Positions 1 through 7,739 of a stretch of DNA of 64,000 nucleotides are shown piece by piece. The notes beneath the pieces are model-generated. The model worked only from the letters and a program-made list of their open reading frames with translations, was not told the origin of the DNA and did not search any database. The translations under genes and the position numbers were made by a program. Source of the DNA: Pedobacter sp. FW305-3-2-15-E-R2A2 (GTDB taxonomy: Bacteria; Bacteroidota; Bacteroidia; Sphingobacteriales; Sphingobacteriaceae); contig NZ_CP151803.1 in NCBI RefSeq assembly GCF_038446955.1, positions 806,001 to 870,000 of the forward strand. Reading direction: 5' to 3'. Numbering within the stretch: position 1 is the stretch's first letter; each line of letters begins with the position of its first letter.

Positions 1-393
1 TTGAAGGAAGCAGATGTGATTGTGCTTGGCACTCCGATGTACAATTGGTCAATTCCAAGTGCACTCAAAGCTTATATCGACCAGGTGGTGAGGGTTAACG
101 AAACCTGGAAGCGAAATCCAGACGATATGCAAAACCCATATATTGGTCTTCTTGAAAATAAAACCGTATTTCTATTGCTGGCCAGAGGGGCACAGGGATA
201 TGAAAAAGGAGGATACAACGAACACATCGACTTTCAGACCGACTATTTAAAGACCGTGTTTAATATTATTGGGATTAGCAATATTCATGTGATTGCGATT
301 AACGGAGAATCTTTTGATGCAGAGAAATATAGGACATCAATAGACAGCTCACATCAAAAAGTGAGAGCATTGATGGAAATGGAATTGGTGTAA
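1..393 (+). CDS. FMN-dependent NAD(P)H oxidoreductase, AzoR-like (3' part)
   Basis: This is the C-terminal 130 residues of a flavodoxin-fold quinone or azo-compound reductase. The frame is open at base 1, so the true start lies outside the window and the first codon here (TTG) is probably internal. The stretch GTPMYNWSIPSALKAYID is the FMN-phosphate/isoalloxazine loop typical of the AzoR family, and a second conserved loop around ARGAQGY follows near residue 61. Such enzymes are cytoplasmic and use NAD(P)H to reduce quinones or azo dyes. The gene ends just before a hairpin shared with the convergent GH30 gene. The family is clear; the substrate is not. Confidence 0.85.
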   Translation: MKEADVIVLGTPMYNWSIPSALKAYIDQVVRVNETWKRNPDDMQNPYIGLLENKTVFLLLARGAQGYEKGGYNEHIDFQTDYLKTVFNIIGISNIHVIAINGESFDAEKYRTSIDSSHQKVRALMEMELV

Positions 394-398
394 ACCAA

Positions 399-435
399 AA
401 CAAGAAACCGCCTCAATTTGAGGCAGCTTCTTGTT
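399..435. terminator. bidirectional intrinsic terminator
   Basis: The arms GCCTCAA and TTGAGGC (410-416, 418-424) form an inner stem, and AACAAGAA with TTCTTGTT (399-406, 428-435) an outer one, separated by a small internal loop. It sits between two convergent genes and has A- and T-rich flanks on both strands, so it can serve both. A near copy lies at 1927-1966. Confidence 0.7.
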
Positions 436-437
436 AG

Positions 438-1664
438 TTAATAAGATACCAGTGTAGTTACGCTGGAAGGAGCGAGGTTAATTCCGAAGTTGCTACCTGT
501 TACAGCAAAACTGTTTGTACTTAGGTTAGCCGAGCTGGTGGTAAAATAACGATTGAAGCCGGCGACGGTAATACCACTGAAGTTAAAGTCTTGATAGGTC
601 GTCGCAGCGTTCTGGTTGACAATAACAACAACTAATTTTGTTCCGCTTTTATAAGCTGTAACATAAACGCCTGATGAAGGGTTTGGTGAACAGGCTATTT
701 TATTGTATCCGGGACGGACATATCTTGCATATTGCGCCATCACATAACCAAGTTTGGTGATGTTGCTGCTTTCATCAATAGGTCCGTAGAATCTGCGGAT
801 ATACCACCATACATATGCGGACCAGCCTACATTCATACAGTCATGTATTTCTTTGGCCGCATTCATTGCATTTCCCCAATCGTTACCGCTGATACTGGAA
901 TTGGTATAATGTTCCGTCATCCAGACTTCTTTGCCAATATTTCCTAAATTATAAGGTGTGGCACCATAGATATGGCCGGACACAAAACTGGTTTTGGATT
1001 TTGCAGTGGCATTTGATAAATAAGTGTTGATGAAAGTCTGGCCCATATTAAGTGGTTCTGGTCCGGCAATTGGTGCGCCGCAATTGCTTCCCTGGGCGGC
1101 AACGAAATTTGCGACCTCCGTTGCGGTACCTTCCATCCATCCTGATGGCGAGTAATTGGGCTCATTAAATGGACTAATGGCGTAAACACCGCCTACAGCT
1201 GTATTATACGCACTTAGATGGGCTGCATAAGCAGCATACGAGGCAGGGTTTAAATGTACTCCGGTCATCATACCGGAGGGGGCGTCCCAAGCCTGCGCGA
1301 TCACTTTAGCACCAAAACTTTTAGCAGCGTCTATGGTTGGTTTTTCAGCTGCAAAACTGCTGCTACTCCTGGGAACCATGACACGAAGTATGCTTAGCCC
1401 TATACCAGAAGTTGTTGAGAAAGCTTTAGTTCGCTGATCACTGGTAAGGTCTGCGATCCAGGCCAAAATGCTTGCTCCCCCAAATCCCTGGATTTTTTGT
1501 TGCAGGGTGCCTGCGTCGATCGTCGCTGTGGCTAAAATCGCTGCGTTTGTAAGTTGTTGTTTGTCTGCGATAGTTTCGGAGTTGAATTCTGGTTGGGTTT
1601 GATTTTTAGCACAACCGGCCAGCAATAGAATTGCAATAGCAATCTTTAAGATGTTTTTTTTCAT
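438..1664 (-). CDS. GH30 family glucuronoxylanase-like lipoprotein
   Basis: A 408-residue secreted endo-beta-1,4-xylanase of the GH30 type, most like subfamily 8, which cuts xylan next to 4-O-methylglucuronic acid side chains. Residues 1-18 are a lipoprotein signal ending in LLLAGC, so it is probably anchored to a membrane. The (beta/alpha)8 barrel starts at IQGFGGAS (about 58-65). The acid/base Glu is in SPFNEPNY (E168) and the nucleophile in WMTEHY (E251). The run WWYIRRFYG (about 286-294) carries the arginine that in this subfamily contacts the glucuronate. A small beta domain closes the C-terminus. It stands alone, with no SusCD pair or other xylan genes beside it. Start is the ATG before the signal peptide. 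Confidence 0.9.
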   Translation of the reverse strand: MKKNILKIAIAILLLAGCAKNQTQPEFNSETIADKQQLTNAAILATATIDAGTLQQKIQGFGGASILAWIADLTSDQRTKAFSTTSGIGLSILRVMVPRSSSSFAAEKPTIDAAKSFGAKVIAQAWDAPSGMMTGVHLNPASYAAYAAHLSAYNTAVGGVYAISPFNEPNYSPSGWMEGTATEVANFVAAQGSNCGAPIAGPEPLNMGQTFINTYLSNATAKSKTSFVSGHIYGATPYNLGNIGKEVWMTEHYTNSSISGNDWGNAMNAAKEIHDCMNVGWSAYVWWYIRRFYGPIDESSNITKLGYVMAQYARYVRPGYNKIACSPNPSSGVYVTAYKSGTKLVVVIVNQNAATTYQDFNFSGITVAGFNRYFTTSSANLSTNSFAVTGSNFGINLAPSSVTTLVSY

Positions 1665-1984
1665 TTCAGGGATGTTTTATATTTGGTTAAATGGTAAAAT
1701 ACCACTGGAGCTAATTTGGATAACTGACATTATAAAATAGGTCACAGATGTTTATAGTTAAGCCACAAATGTTAAAGTCGTTTGAGTTGACGAAGCGTTT
1801 TAACGTCGTTTACGGGGGGATGACGTGTTTCTGTGCAGCGATTTGTGTGTATCTATTGAACACCTGCGATTTTAAGAAATTTGATTAATGTATTTCTTAG
1901 TGACGAAAAAAGATCGTGGATTTATCAAAAAAGAAACCGCCTCAATTTTGAGACAGCTTCTTTTTTAGGTTTCCGGTATTGAGG
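1665..1984. other. intergenic region upstream of the GH30 gene
   Basis: A 320-base stretch without a credible ORF. It holds the promoter region of the minus-strand GH30 gene, in which I see no clear TAnnTTTG box, and the terminator of the AhpD-like gene at 1927-1966. Confidence 0.5.
1927..1966. terminator. intrinsic terminator, near copy of the one at 399-435
   Basis: A6GAA (1927-1935) pairs with TTCT6 (1958-1966). The inner arms GCCTCAA and TTGAGAC (1939-1945, 1948-1954) pair with one mismatch. Read on the minus strand it ends in a T run directly after the AhpD-like gene, which is the expected arrangement. Confidence 0.75.
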
Positions 1985-2419
1985 TTAGACTGGCATTAGT
2001 TTAGTCGCGATGCCAATTCTGTTCCATGCATTGATGGTAATAATGGCTAAGATCACCTGGGCCAGGTATGTCTCGCCCAGTACTTTCTCTGCTTGCTCGT
2101 AGGTTTCATCAGATACATGATGGCTGATTAAGGTTACTTCTTCTGTTAAGGCTAATATGGCCTGTTCTTCCTCAGAAAAAAACGGAGTCTCACGCCAGGC
2201 ATTGAGTGCATAAATGCGTTGTTCTGTTTCACCAGCTTTACGGGCTTCTTTGGTGTGCATGTCGATACAAAAAGCGCATCCGTTTATTTGCGAAGCTCTG
2301 ATTTTAATCAGCTCTTTATGTGTCCTTGTCAGCGGTGTGCTTTCTATGAATTTCTCTAATCCAAGAATGGCGTTATATCCTGTCGGCTCTACTTTCGCAA
2401 TGTTAATTCGTGTCTTCAT
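1985..2419 (-). CDS. carboxymuconolactone decarboxylase / AhpD-family protein
   Basis: A 144-residue all-helical protein of the AhpD-like alkylhydroperoxidase family. The redox motif CAFCIDMH gives C48, C51 and H55, the CxxC-x3-H pattern of AhpD proteins that reduce peroxides or regenerate peroxiredoxin; KIRASQINGC just before it is typical of this family. Cytoplasmic. It follows the Rid-family gene by 95 bases on the same strand, and a TAnnTTTG box at 2452-2459 may give it its own promoter. Proximity to a Crp-type regulator suggests stress control, but that is inference. The physiological partner cannot be told from sequence. Confidence 0.9.
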   Translation of the reverse strand: MKTRINIAKVEPTGYNAILGLEKFIESTPLTRTHKELIKIRASQINGCAFCIDMHTKEARKAGETEQRIYALNAWRETPFFSEEEQAILALTEEVTLISHHVSDETYEQAEKVLGETYLAQVILAIITINAWNRIGIATKLMPV

Positions 2420-2451
2420 TTCTTAGGTATTGATAAGATTTTTTGTTGACA

Positions 2452-2459
2452 CAAAATTA
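2452..2459 (-). promoter_or_regulatory. candidate -7 box (TAATTTTG) for the AhpD-like gene
   Basis: Minus-strand TAATTTTG fits the Bacteroidota TAnnTTTG consensus and lies 33 bases upstream of the start codon. No TTG-type -33 element is seen at the usual spacing, so support rests on this box alone. Confidence 0.35.
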
Positions 2460-2514
2460 CGGCAAGGGCATGGACGAAGAATAGACCAATTCCAAAATAA
2501 GGACTGGCCCAGTT

Positions 2515-2904
2515 TTATCTGACCACGGTGGCTTCCAGTTCAACGGTTAGTGTTTCAAAAAGACTTTTTACTTCTAACAAGGTCGTTGCCTGTTTAATCT
2601 CATGTTGAGCGATCCAATCCTGAAGAATAGGGAAGTGGGGCCAGAGTTCTGGGGTTGAGGTGGTGTAGATATTTAAGCGTACAATATTTTTGCACTCATA
2701 ACCAGCTTCATTGATGACCTGTTCCAGATTTTGTATGGATTCTATCAATTGTGTTTTCATGTCGGCTGTACTGGACTGCCCATCAGCGTTGATCGCGGTC
2801 TGTCCGGAAACATAGAGTGTCCCTGTTACTTGTTTTACTTCTACTGCTTGCACATAACTGCGCTGATCCTGCCATTTCCAGGGATTGATACTTTGTTTTT
2901 CCAT
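2515..2904 (-). CDS. Rid-family (YjgF/UK114-like) protein lacking the catalytic Arg
   Basis: A 129-residue protein of the RidA/YjgF fold, normally a trimer. Family marks include LYVSGQTA near residue 30 and the C-terminal VELEATVV strand. RidA proper hydrolyses reactive 2-aminoacrylate imines using an arginine (Arg105 in E. coli) in a P-A-R-S/T segment. Aligned by eye, that segment here is KQATTLLEV with Thr107 at the arginine position, so imine deaminase activity is doubtful and a Rid subfamily of other function is more likely. It lies 140 bases downstream of the Crp/Fnr gene with two Crp-like sites between them. Fold assignment is secure, function is not. Confidence 0.88.
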   Translation of the reverse strand: MEKQSINPWKWQDQRSYVQAVEVKQVTGTLYVSGQTAINADGQSSTADMKTQLIESIQNLEQVINEAGYECKNIVRLNIYTTSTPELWPHFPILQDWIAQHEIKQATTLLEVKSLFETLTVELEATVVR

Positions 2905-2922
2905 TTTCTTTGAATTTTTGTT

Positions 2923-2941
2923 GCCATGGTTTTTCCATGGC
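2923..2941. repeat. perfect inverted repeat GCCATGG-T5-CCATGGC
   Basis: Seven-base arms (2923-2929 and 2935-2941) around a five-base spacer, 19 bases upstream of the Rid-family start codon. It could be a leader hairpin or an operator. No known motif is recognised. Confidence 0.5.
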
Positions 2942-2959
2942 TGGATTTAATTAACAATA

Positions 2960-2967
2960 CAAAGTTG
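2960..2967 (-). promoter_or_regulatory. possible -7 box (CAACTTTG) for the Rid-family gene
   Basis: Minus-strand CAACTTTG matches TAnnTTTG except for the first base. If used, transcription would start near 2955 and the Crp-like sites would be centred near -42 and -65, an arrangement that suits an activator. Weak on its own. Confidence 0.25.
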
Positions 2968-2990
2968 CTGGGAATACAAGGATTTTAAAG

Positions 2991-3028
2991 GTGACATTAC
3001 TCACGATTATCGTGTGAGGTTTGTCACA
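2991..3028. promoter_or_regulatory. two tandem Crp-like operator sites
   Basis: Two GTGA-N6-TCAC palindromes are seen: GTGA-CATTAC-TCAC at 2991-3004 and GTGA-GGTTTG-TCAC at 3014-3027. The second extends to the full TGTGA-N6-TCACA form (3013-3028) that E. coli Crp prefers. Their centres are 23 bases apart, and the outer arms GTGACA/TGTCAC also pair with each other. They lie between the end of the neighbouring Crp/Fnr gene and the start of the Rid-family gene, whose transcription they probably control. Confidence 0.65.
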
Positions 3029-3044
3029 AAAAGTATTTGTTGTA

Positions 3045-3608
3045 CTAACGGGAAAATCTGCTCAGGGTTTCTCTGGAAACGCCCAGATAGGATGCTATCA
3101 GTGATTTTGGAACGCGCTGAAATAATGAAGGCTGCTGTTTAAGCAATTGCTCATAACGCTCTTTTGCATTGGAGGTAATTAACGACAGTATACGTCGCTG
3201 AGCACCAAGATAACCGTAATTAGATTTTTCGAGAAAAAAACGTTCTATCTTTTGAAGGCCATCACATAGCTTTTGGTAATCTTCAAATGTAAGGCAAAGG
3301 ACTTCAGTATCTTCAAGACATTCCAGCGACATGCTCGCTTCAGTTTTAGTATAATAGGCGTAATAATCACTCGTCCACCAATCCTCCATCGCAAAGGAAA
3401 TGATATACTCTTTTCCGGAATCATCAGTATGTACGAGCTTTAGAAGTCCGGATACTACAAAATATGAATATTTCACTACATCGCCCTCCTGAATAAGAAA
3501 CTGATGTTTCTTGAACTTTTTGGCAGTAAAATGAGCAGACACAAAGGCAAACTCCTCCTCACTGAGTGGTACTATTTTTTCTATATGTTCCCTTAGTTTG
3601 TCCTGCAT
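3045..3608 (-). CDS. Crp/Fnr-family transcriptional regulator
   Basis: A 187-residue regulator with an N-terminal cyclic-nucleotide-binding-type beta barrel (about 25-115, including LIQEGDVVKYSYFVVSGLLK), a dimerisation helix and a C-terminal winged HTH. The recognition helix SRETLSRF ends the protein, with R179, E180 and R184 placed like the RExxxR residues by which E. coli Crp reads GTGA half-sites. Two such sites lie just downstream at 2991-3028. The barrel lacks the full phosphate-binding cassette of cAMP receptors, so the ligand is unknown and may not be cAMP. It starts 10 bases after the membrane-protein gene and is probably cotranscribed with it. Confidence 0.92.
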   Translation of the reverse strand: MQDKLREHIEKIVPLSEEEFAFVSAHFTAKKFKKHQFLIQEGDVVKYSYFVVSGLLKLVHTDDSGKEYIISFAMEDWWTSDYYAYYTKTEASMSLECLEDTEVLCLTFEDYQKLCDGLQKIERFFLEKSNYGYLGAQRRILSLITSNAKERYEQLLKQQPSLFQRVPKSLIASYLGVSRETLSRFSR

Positions 3609-3618
3609 GGAATGCCCT

Positions 3619-4974
3619 CTATTTTTCTAAAAGCAAGTCTAGCATCATCGCCTCCTGCCAAAATACAAACAATAAACTCAATAACAAGCAGTACCACAAG
3701 ATATCCGTTTGCTTGCGTGGCTTAAGCCAAAACAGGAGCACAGCAAAAAAAGGAAGACCTGCTAAGTAGATCAGAAACAGTGCTGCGACTTGCTGAAAAG
3801 AAGCGGTATAATGATCGGGAATCAATGTCCAGATGATGAATTGTATGATCCAGCTTAATAATGGCAAAGAAATACAAAGTAAAATCTTGTATCCTATTTT
3901 TATAGCCGTCGCATTTGGAAGCGTGTTTTTGTGGTTTCGTCGTAATTGTATGACCACGGCAATGAAAAGGCCGAAAATCATCGCAAGTTGAAGGCCTTTA
4001 AACAGATTCGTATCCTTTCTGGTCATTGGACTTTTGGAGGAGACCAGTTTTGAAGATGCATATTCCTCGATCAGGACGGTTTCCCCTTTATTAAAAGTTT
4101 TTTTGACGGTGGTGTGTGTGGATGGGGGATTAAATGTCCATACAGAATCCTCGATGCCATTTTTAAATTGACCATCTATCAGGATTTGTTCCTTGTTTTT
4201 TCTTAAGAATTTGCCATGCAGCCGGCTTCCCTTGAAAATTAACTGATCCTGGTAGTCCTTTGTTTCGATCGTTAACCGGTTGATTTGGTTGGGCGGAATG
4301 TCCTTATACTGACGGGATAATTCGCTTAAAATTCTTTTATCCAGATCTTTCAAAATCAGGTTCTTATTAAAGTCGTCATTTTTTATGGGATCTCTATCCA
4401 TTCGAATCTCCTCCACCTGAATGACAAGTAAGGTGTCAAAATTGTAAATCCTGAAGCCCTGATCTACTGAATTGCTATCGGTTAGGTGAACTGGCGATGG
4501 AAACAATGCATATTGTGGCTGTTCAAAATAGAGGGAAGGTGGCTCGGGCTTAGAGGTAGCACAAAATGAAAAAAAGACGATCAGCGCGGCGAGTTCGGGG
4601 TTGAAATACGTTCTTTTTTGAGGAAGGGATTGCGCATACCAGCTTAAAGGTAAGACGATGAGAGCAAACAGATCGCTAAAGTCTACTGTTCTTTGCACCG
4701 TAAACAGATACTCACTAAACAACTGAATGAATGGATCTGAATAGCTGCTTTTCCAGTAAATGAAAAATAAAGCAGTTAAGATATATACCGCCGGTTTTCT
4801 GTTTGGGAATAGTGCTGACCAGAATATGGGAAAGATAAACAACCCGCAGAAATCTGACAGTTTCCCGGTAAATGCATTATGAAAAGCGGCCTTAAGATAA
4901 AAGTCGTTGAGCAGCAGCAGAAATAAACAGATCAGAAATGGGAGTGTGGTTAATCGTTTCAGGTTTACTGACAT
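3619..4974 (-). CDS. polytopic membrane protein of unknown function
   Basis: A 451-residue inner-membrane protein. Four or five hydrophobic segments fill the first 140 residues, then comes a soluble, probably extracytoplasmic, part of about 190 residues containing a lipocalin- or MORN-like stretch (FKGSRLHGKFLRKNKEQILIDG), then four more membrane segments. The N-terminal signature LLLNDFYLK followed by TGKLSDFCGLF is a recurring pattern of uncharacterised membrane proteins in several phyla. The ATG at 4974 is chosen over a TTG at 4998. It is placed upstream of and close to the Crp/Fnr gene, suggesting an operon. No function is assigned. Confidence 0.75.
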   Translation of the reverse strand: MSVNLKRLTTLPFLICLFLLLLNDFYLKAAFHNAFTGKLSDFCGLFIFPIFWSALFPNRKPAVYILTALFFIYWKSSYSDPFIQLFSEYLFTVQRTVDFSDLFALIVLPLSWYAQSLPQKRTYFNPELAALIVFFSFCATSKPEPPSLYFEQPQYALFPSPVHLTDSNSVDQGFRIYNFDTLLVIQVEEIRMDRDPIKNDDFNKNLILKDLDKRILSELSRQYKDIPPNQINRLTIETKDYQDQLIFKGSRLHGKFLRKNKEQILIDGQFKNGIEDSVWTFNPPSTHTTVKKTFNKGETVLIEEYASSKLVSSKSPMTRKDTNLFKGLQLAMIFGLFIAVVIQLRRNHKNTLPNATAIKIGYKILLCISLPLLSWIIQFIIWTLIPDHYTASFQQVAALFLIYLAGLPFFAVLLFWLKPRKQTDILWYCLLLSLLFVFWQEAMMLDLLLEK

Positions 4975-5082
4975 GCCGGTGTTTGTTAGTGTCTGCAATT
5001 GATACCAAAAAATGATTTTAGTAACCCCTGTTCTTTTCTATCCTGCGGAAAAGAGCCCTACCGGAAGGAGTTGAATCCAAAT

Positions 5083-5128
5083 GCCAGAGAGAAAGTAGCC
5101 GCCGGTTAATGACTACTTTCTCTCTGGC
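5083..5128. terminator. 16-bp hairpin downstream of the alkaline phosphatase gene
   Basis: Perfect arms at 5083-5098 and 5113-5128 (GCCAGAGAGAAAGTAG and its complement) enclose a 14-base loop. It starts 13 bases past the stop of the minus-strand phosphatase gene. There is no T run, so it may block exonucleases or support termination by another route. Confidence 0.55.
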
Positions 5129-5140
5129 TTTGTGAAGCAA

Positions 5141-6202
5141 CTATTTGAAATTTATCAGTTTCCTGAATTTCGCAAAAATGGTATGGTTATCATAAATTCC
5201 CATGAAGCTTTCTGCTCCCGGGCCAAAGGCGAACACAGGAACCATTACGCCTGTATGGTCGTCGGTAGAGAACTTGCCGCTGATTGCTCCTGTTTTCAGA
5301 TTGCCGTCGGTAATCGTCAGCCCGCCGGTTTCATGATCAGCAGTAACTACCACCAAGGTCTGCCCGTCTTTTTCTGCAAAATCCAGTGCAGCACCTATGG
5401 CCTGATCAAAGTCAATCAGTTCTTCGGTTACATAAGGCAGGTCATTGGCATGACCGCCATCGTCAATCTTGGAACCCTCTACCATCAGAAAAAAACCTTT
5501 CGAATTCTGTTTCAATATAGAAATGGCGGTTTTTTCCGTTTGCAGCAGCTGATCTTTTCGCTGGGCGATCCGATCTTCTTTTACCAGCCCGATTAGTTTG
5601 CCACTTTTAACCTGGACAATCTCCGCAGTAGTTGACTTAAACTGATATCCTTTTTTCTCGAACTCGTTGATCAGGTTACGTCCATCTTTTCGATCATTAA
5701 AATGAGATACCCCTGCACCGATCAGCACATCTAAACCTGAATGGACATATTCTGCAGCAATTTCCGCTGACAGTTCACGGGAAGGCTGATGACTTGCAAA
5801 GGTGGCAGGCGTGGCATCAGTAACATCAGTGGTGACCACAATGCCGGTCGACAATCCATTTTTCTTTGCAATTTCCATAATGGTTGGCTTTGCCCGCTTC
5901 AGCGTATCTACGCCAATTGCCCCATTATAGGTCTTTTCACCGATCGCAAAAGCAGTAGCCCCCGCGGCCGATTCTGTGATGTAATCACTGGCAGAATTGG
6001 TTTTTGAAAAGCCAATACATTTAAAGCGCTCCAGATTTAGTTTACCTTTATTGGCGGTAAGTCCGGCATAGATTTGTGTGGTCCCCATGCCGTCCCCGAT
6101 CATAAATATAATGTTCCTGATCTTTTTTGCCGGAGCTGGTTTATCCTGTGCATATCCGGAGATACTGAAGAAGCATAAGGCGATGATGAAGTATCTTTTC
6201 AT
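5141..6202 (-). CDS. secreted alkaline phosphatase, PhoA-type
   Basis: A 353-residue phosphomonoesterase. Residues 1-19 are a signal peptide ending in GYAQ. Metal ligand D37 is in FMIGDGMG. The nucleophile is S78 in ITESAAGATAF; the residue before it is Glu, where E. coli PhoA has Asp101. The late zinc-site motif TADHETGG is present. It should release phosphate from organic phosphoesters in the periplasm. It is the last gene of the SusC/SusD operon, 15 bases after susD, which suggests that the pair imports a phosphorylated substrate or its product. The protein is shorter than E. coli PhoA (about 470) but normal for Bacteroidota members. Confidence 0.93.
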   Translation of the reverse strand: MKRYFIIALCFFSISGYAQDKPAPAKKIRNIIFMIGDGMGTTQIYAGLTANKGKLNLERFKCIGFSKTNSASDYITESAAGATAFAIGEKTYNGAIGVDTLKRAKPTIMEIAKKNGLSTGIVVTTDVTDATPATFASHQPSRELSAEIAAEYVHSGLDVLIGAGVSHFNDRKDGRNLINEFEKKGYQFKSTTAEIVQVKSGKLIGLVKEDRIAQRKDQLLQTEKTAISILKQNSKGFFLMVEGSKIDDGGHANDLPYVTEELIDFDQAIGAALDFAEKDGQTLVVVTADHETGGLTITDGNLKTGAISGKFSTDDHTGVMVPVFAFGPGAESFMGIYDNHTIFAKFRKLINFK

Positions 6203-6217
6203 ATTACTAAAATAAAA

Positions 6218-7711
6218 TTAATATCCGGGATTCTGCTTAAGCACCCCACGACTTAAATTAATCTGAGATTGCGGAACCGGAAACAATTCGTTAATACTGG
6301 CTTTAAATTCCCTGCCTTTCTGGTCGTTATATTTTTTGGCATAATCGCCAAGGACTTTTGCTGCTCTGTTGGTTCTCAGGAGATCAAAGAAACGGAATAC
6401 CTCGGTCGCATATTCCACCCGTTGTTCCTTCCAGATCGCTTCACGCAATTGTGACTTGTCTAATGTGGTTACATCCGGTAAAATCTGGTTATTTCCTTCC
6501 CTTGCCCGTTTTCTAACCTCATTTAAAGCATTGAGTGCTTCATTAGGACGTCCATTTTCATTTGCCGCTTCTGCATACCAAAGGAGGATATGCCCCAGGC
6601 GGAATACATTTTGATCCTTGCCGGAGCTTTTCGGCTGATCCGGCATTTCATTTTTCAGGATCAGGTATTTTGTACACAGGTATCCGGTAGGACTGGTACC
6701 TACATCAGCGATAGTGCCATCTGGTAAAATATCGCCCGTTTTATAGACCGTTGCTTTTTTGCGTGGATCCATAGGCTCGAAAGCATCCACCAGGTCCTGG
6801 GTCGGGGCATCATATCCCCAGCCATAAGAAAGCGGGCCCCTTGTTCTGCCATCTCCATCACCGGAACCTTCCTCATCATAGAAGCGGGCATCATACTGGA
6901 AATTGATTTCAAAAATGCTTTCCGGACCATATTCGCCATCAATGGTGAAAAGATGATAATAAACCGGATCCAGGCTGTATTTCCTGCTGTCGATGATTTT
7001 TTTAGTCCAGGTTTCTGTTTCTGTAAATTTTCCCTGCATCAGGTAAACTCTGGCCAGTAAGGCCTGTGCAGCACCTTTAGTGGCGCGACCATAATCGGCT
7101 TTATCCTGGGCATCCCTGTTAGGAAGGTTCGGTTCAGCTTCCAGCAAGTCTTTTTCAATCTGACTGTAGATTTCCTGTTTTGAATTCCTGGGGATATTGT
7201 AATCGCTTAATTTTTCCTGAAGCATCAGTGGAACCCCTCCGAAAATTTGTACCAGATTGAAATAATAATAGGCGCGTAGAAATTTGCCTTCCGCTACGTA
7301 AGTACTTTTTGTCGCCTCGTCCATGCCTTGCACGAGTGGTGATTTTTCGACAACAAGGTTGCTGGCATGAATTCCCTGATACAAAGTAGACCAGGCATTT
7401 TCAAAAAATGGATTGGTAGAGTTGGCTACAAAATATTCTACCTGGATCATATCCGGGTTGTCGCCTCCGTTTGCGCGGGTATCATCAGAACAGACATCTC
7501 CAAATACCCACCTTACATAACCGGGGTAATTGGTCCGGTAGTTAGATTGCAGGGTTTTATAAGCGGCAATCAATCCTTGTCTGGCGGTAGCAGGAGTGGT
7601 AAAGAAAGTTGCGGTGGTTTGTCTGCCTTGCGGCTCAATTTCCAGGAGTTTTTTACATCCGGAAAAAGTAAGTACAAATAGCAGCAGGCAAGTGGTAAGT
7701 ATAAATTTCAT
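6218..7711 (-). CDS. SusD/RagB-family surface nutrient-binding lipoprotein
   Basis: A 497-residue surface lipoprotein that caps its SusC partner and captures substrate outside the cell. The signal ends in LTFSGC, giving C19 as the lipidated cysteine. The N-terminal LLEIEPQGRQT segment, the TPR-type helices in the first half (for example FLRAYYYFNLVQIFGGVPL near 127-145) and the C-terminal SusD domain with NALNEVRKRA are all typical. It follows susC by 28 bases. Linkage to a phosphatase rather than glycosidases suggests a phosphoester or phosphorylated ligand, but ligand identity is inference. Confidence 0.95.
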   Translation of the reverse strand: MKFILTTCLLLFVLTFSGCKKLLEIEPQGRQTTATFFTTPATARQGLIAAYKTLQSNYRTNYPGYVRWVFGDVCSDDTRANGGDNPDMIQVEYFVANSTNPFFENAWSTLYQGIHASNLVVEKSPLVQGMDEATKSTYVAEGKFLRAYYYFNLVQIFGGVPLMLQEKLSDYNIPRNSKQEIYSQIEKDLLEAEPNLPNRDAQDKADYGRATKGAAQALLARVYLMQGKFTETETWTKKIIDSRKYSLDPVYYHLFTIDGEYGPESIFEINFQYDARFYDEEGSGDGDGRTRGPLSYGWGYDAPTQDLVDAFEPMDPRKKATVYKTGDILPDGTIADVGTSPTGYLCTKYLILKNEMPDQPKSSGKDQNVFRLGHILLWYAEAANENGRPNEALNALNEVRKRAREGNNQILPDVTTLDKSQLREAIWKEQRVEYATEVFRFFDLLRTNRAAKVLGDYAKKYNDQKGREFKASINELFPVPQSQINLSRGVLKQNPGY

Positions 7712-7739
7712 CTCTTTTTTTATTTGAATAGGTTAATTT

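Noticed and set aside
5132..5596. 154-codon plus-strand ORF antisense to the alkaline phosphatase
   Set aside because: It is fully covered by a gene with clear catalytic motifs and has no recognisable features.
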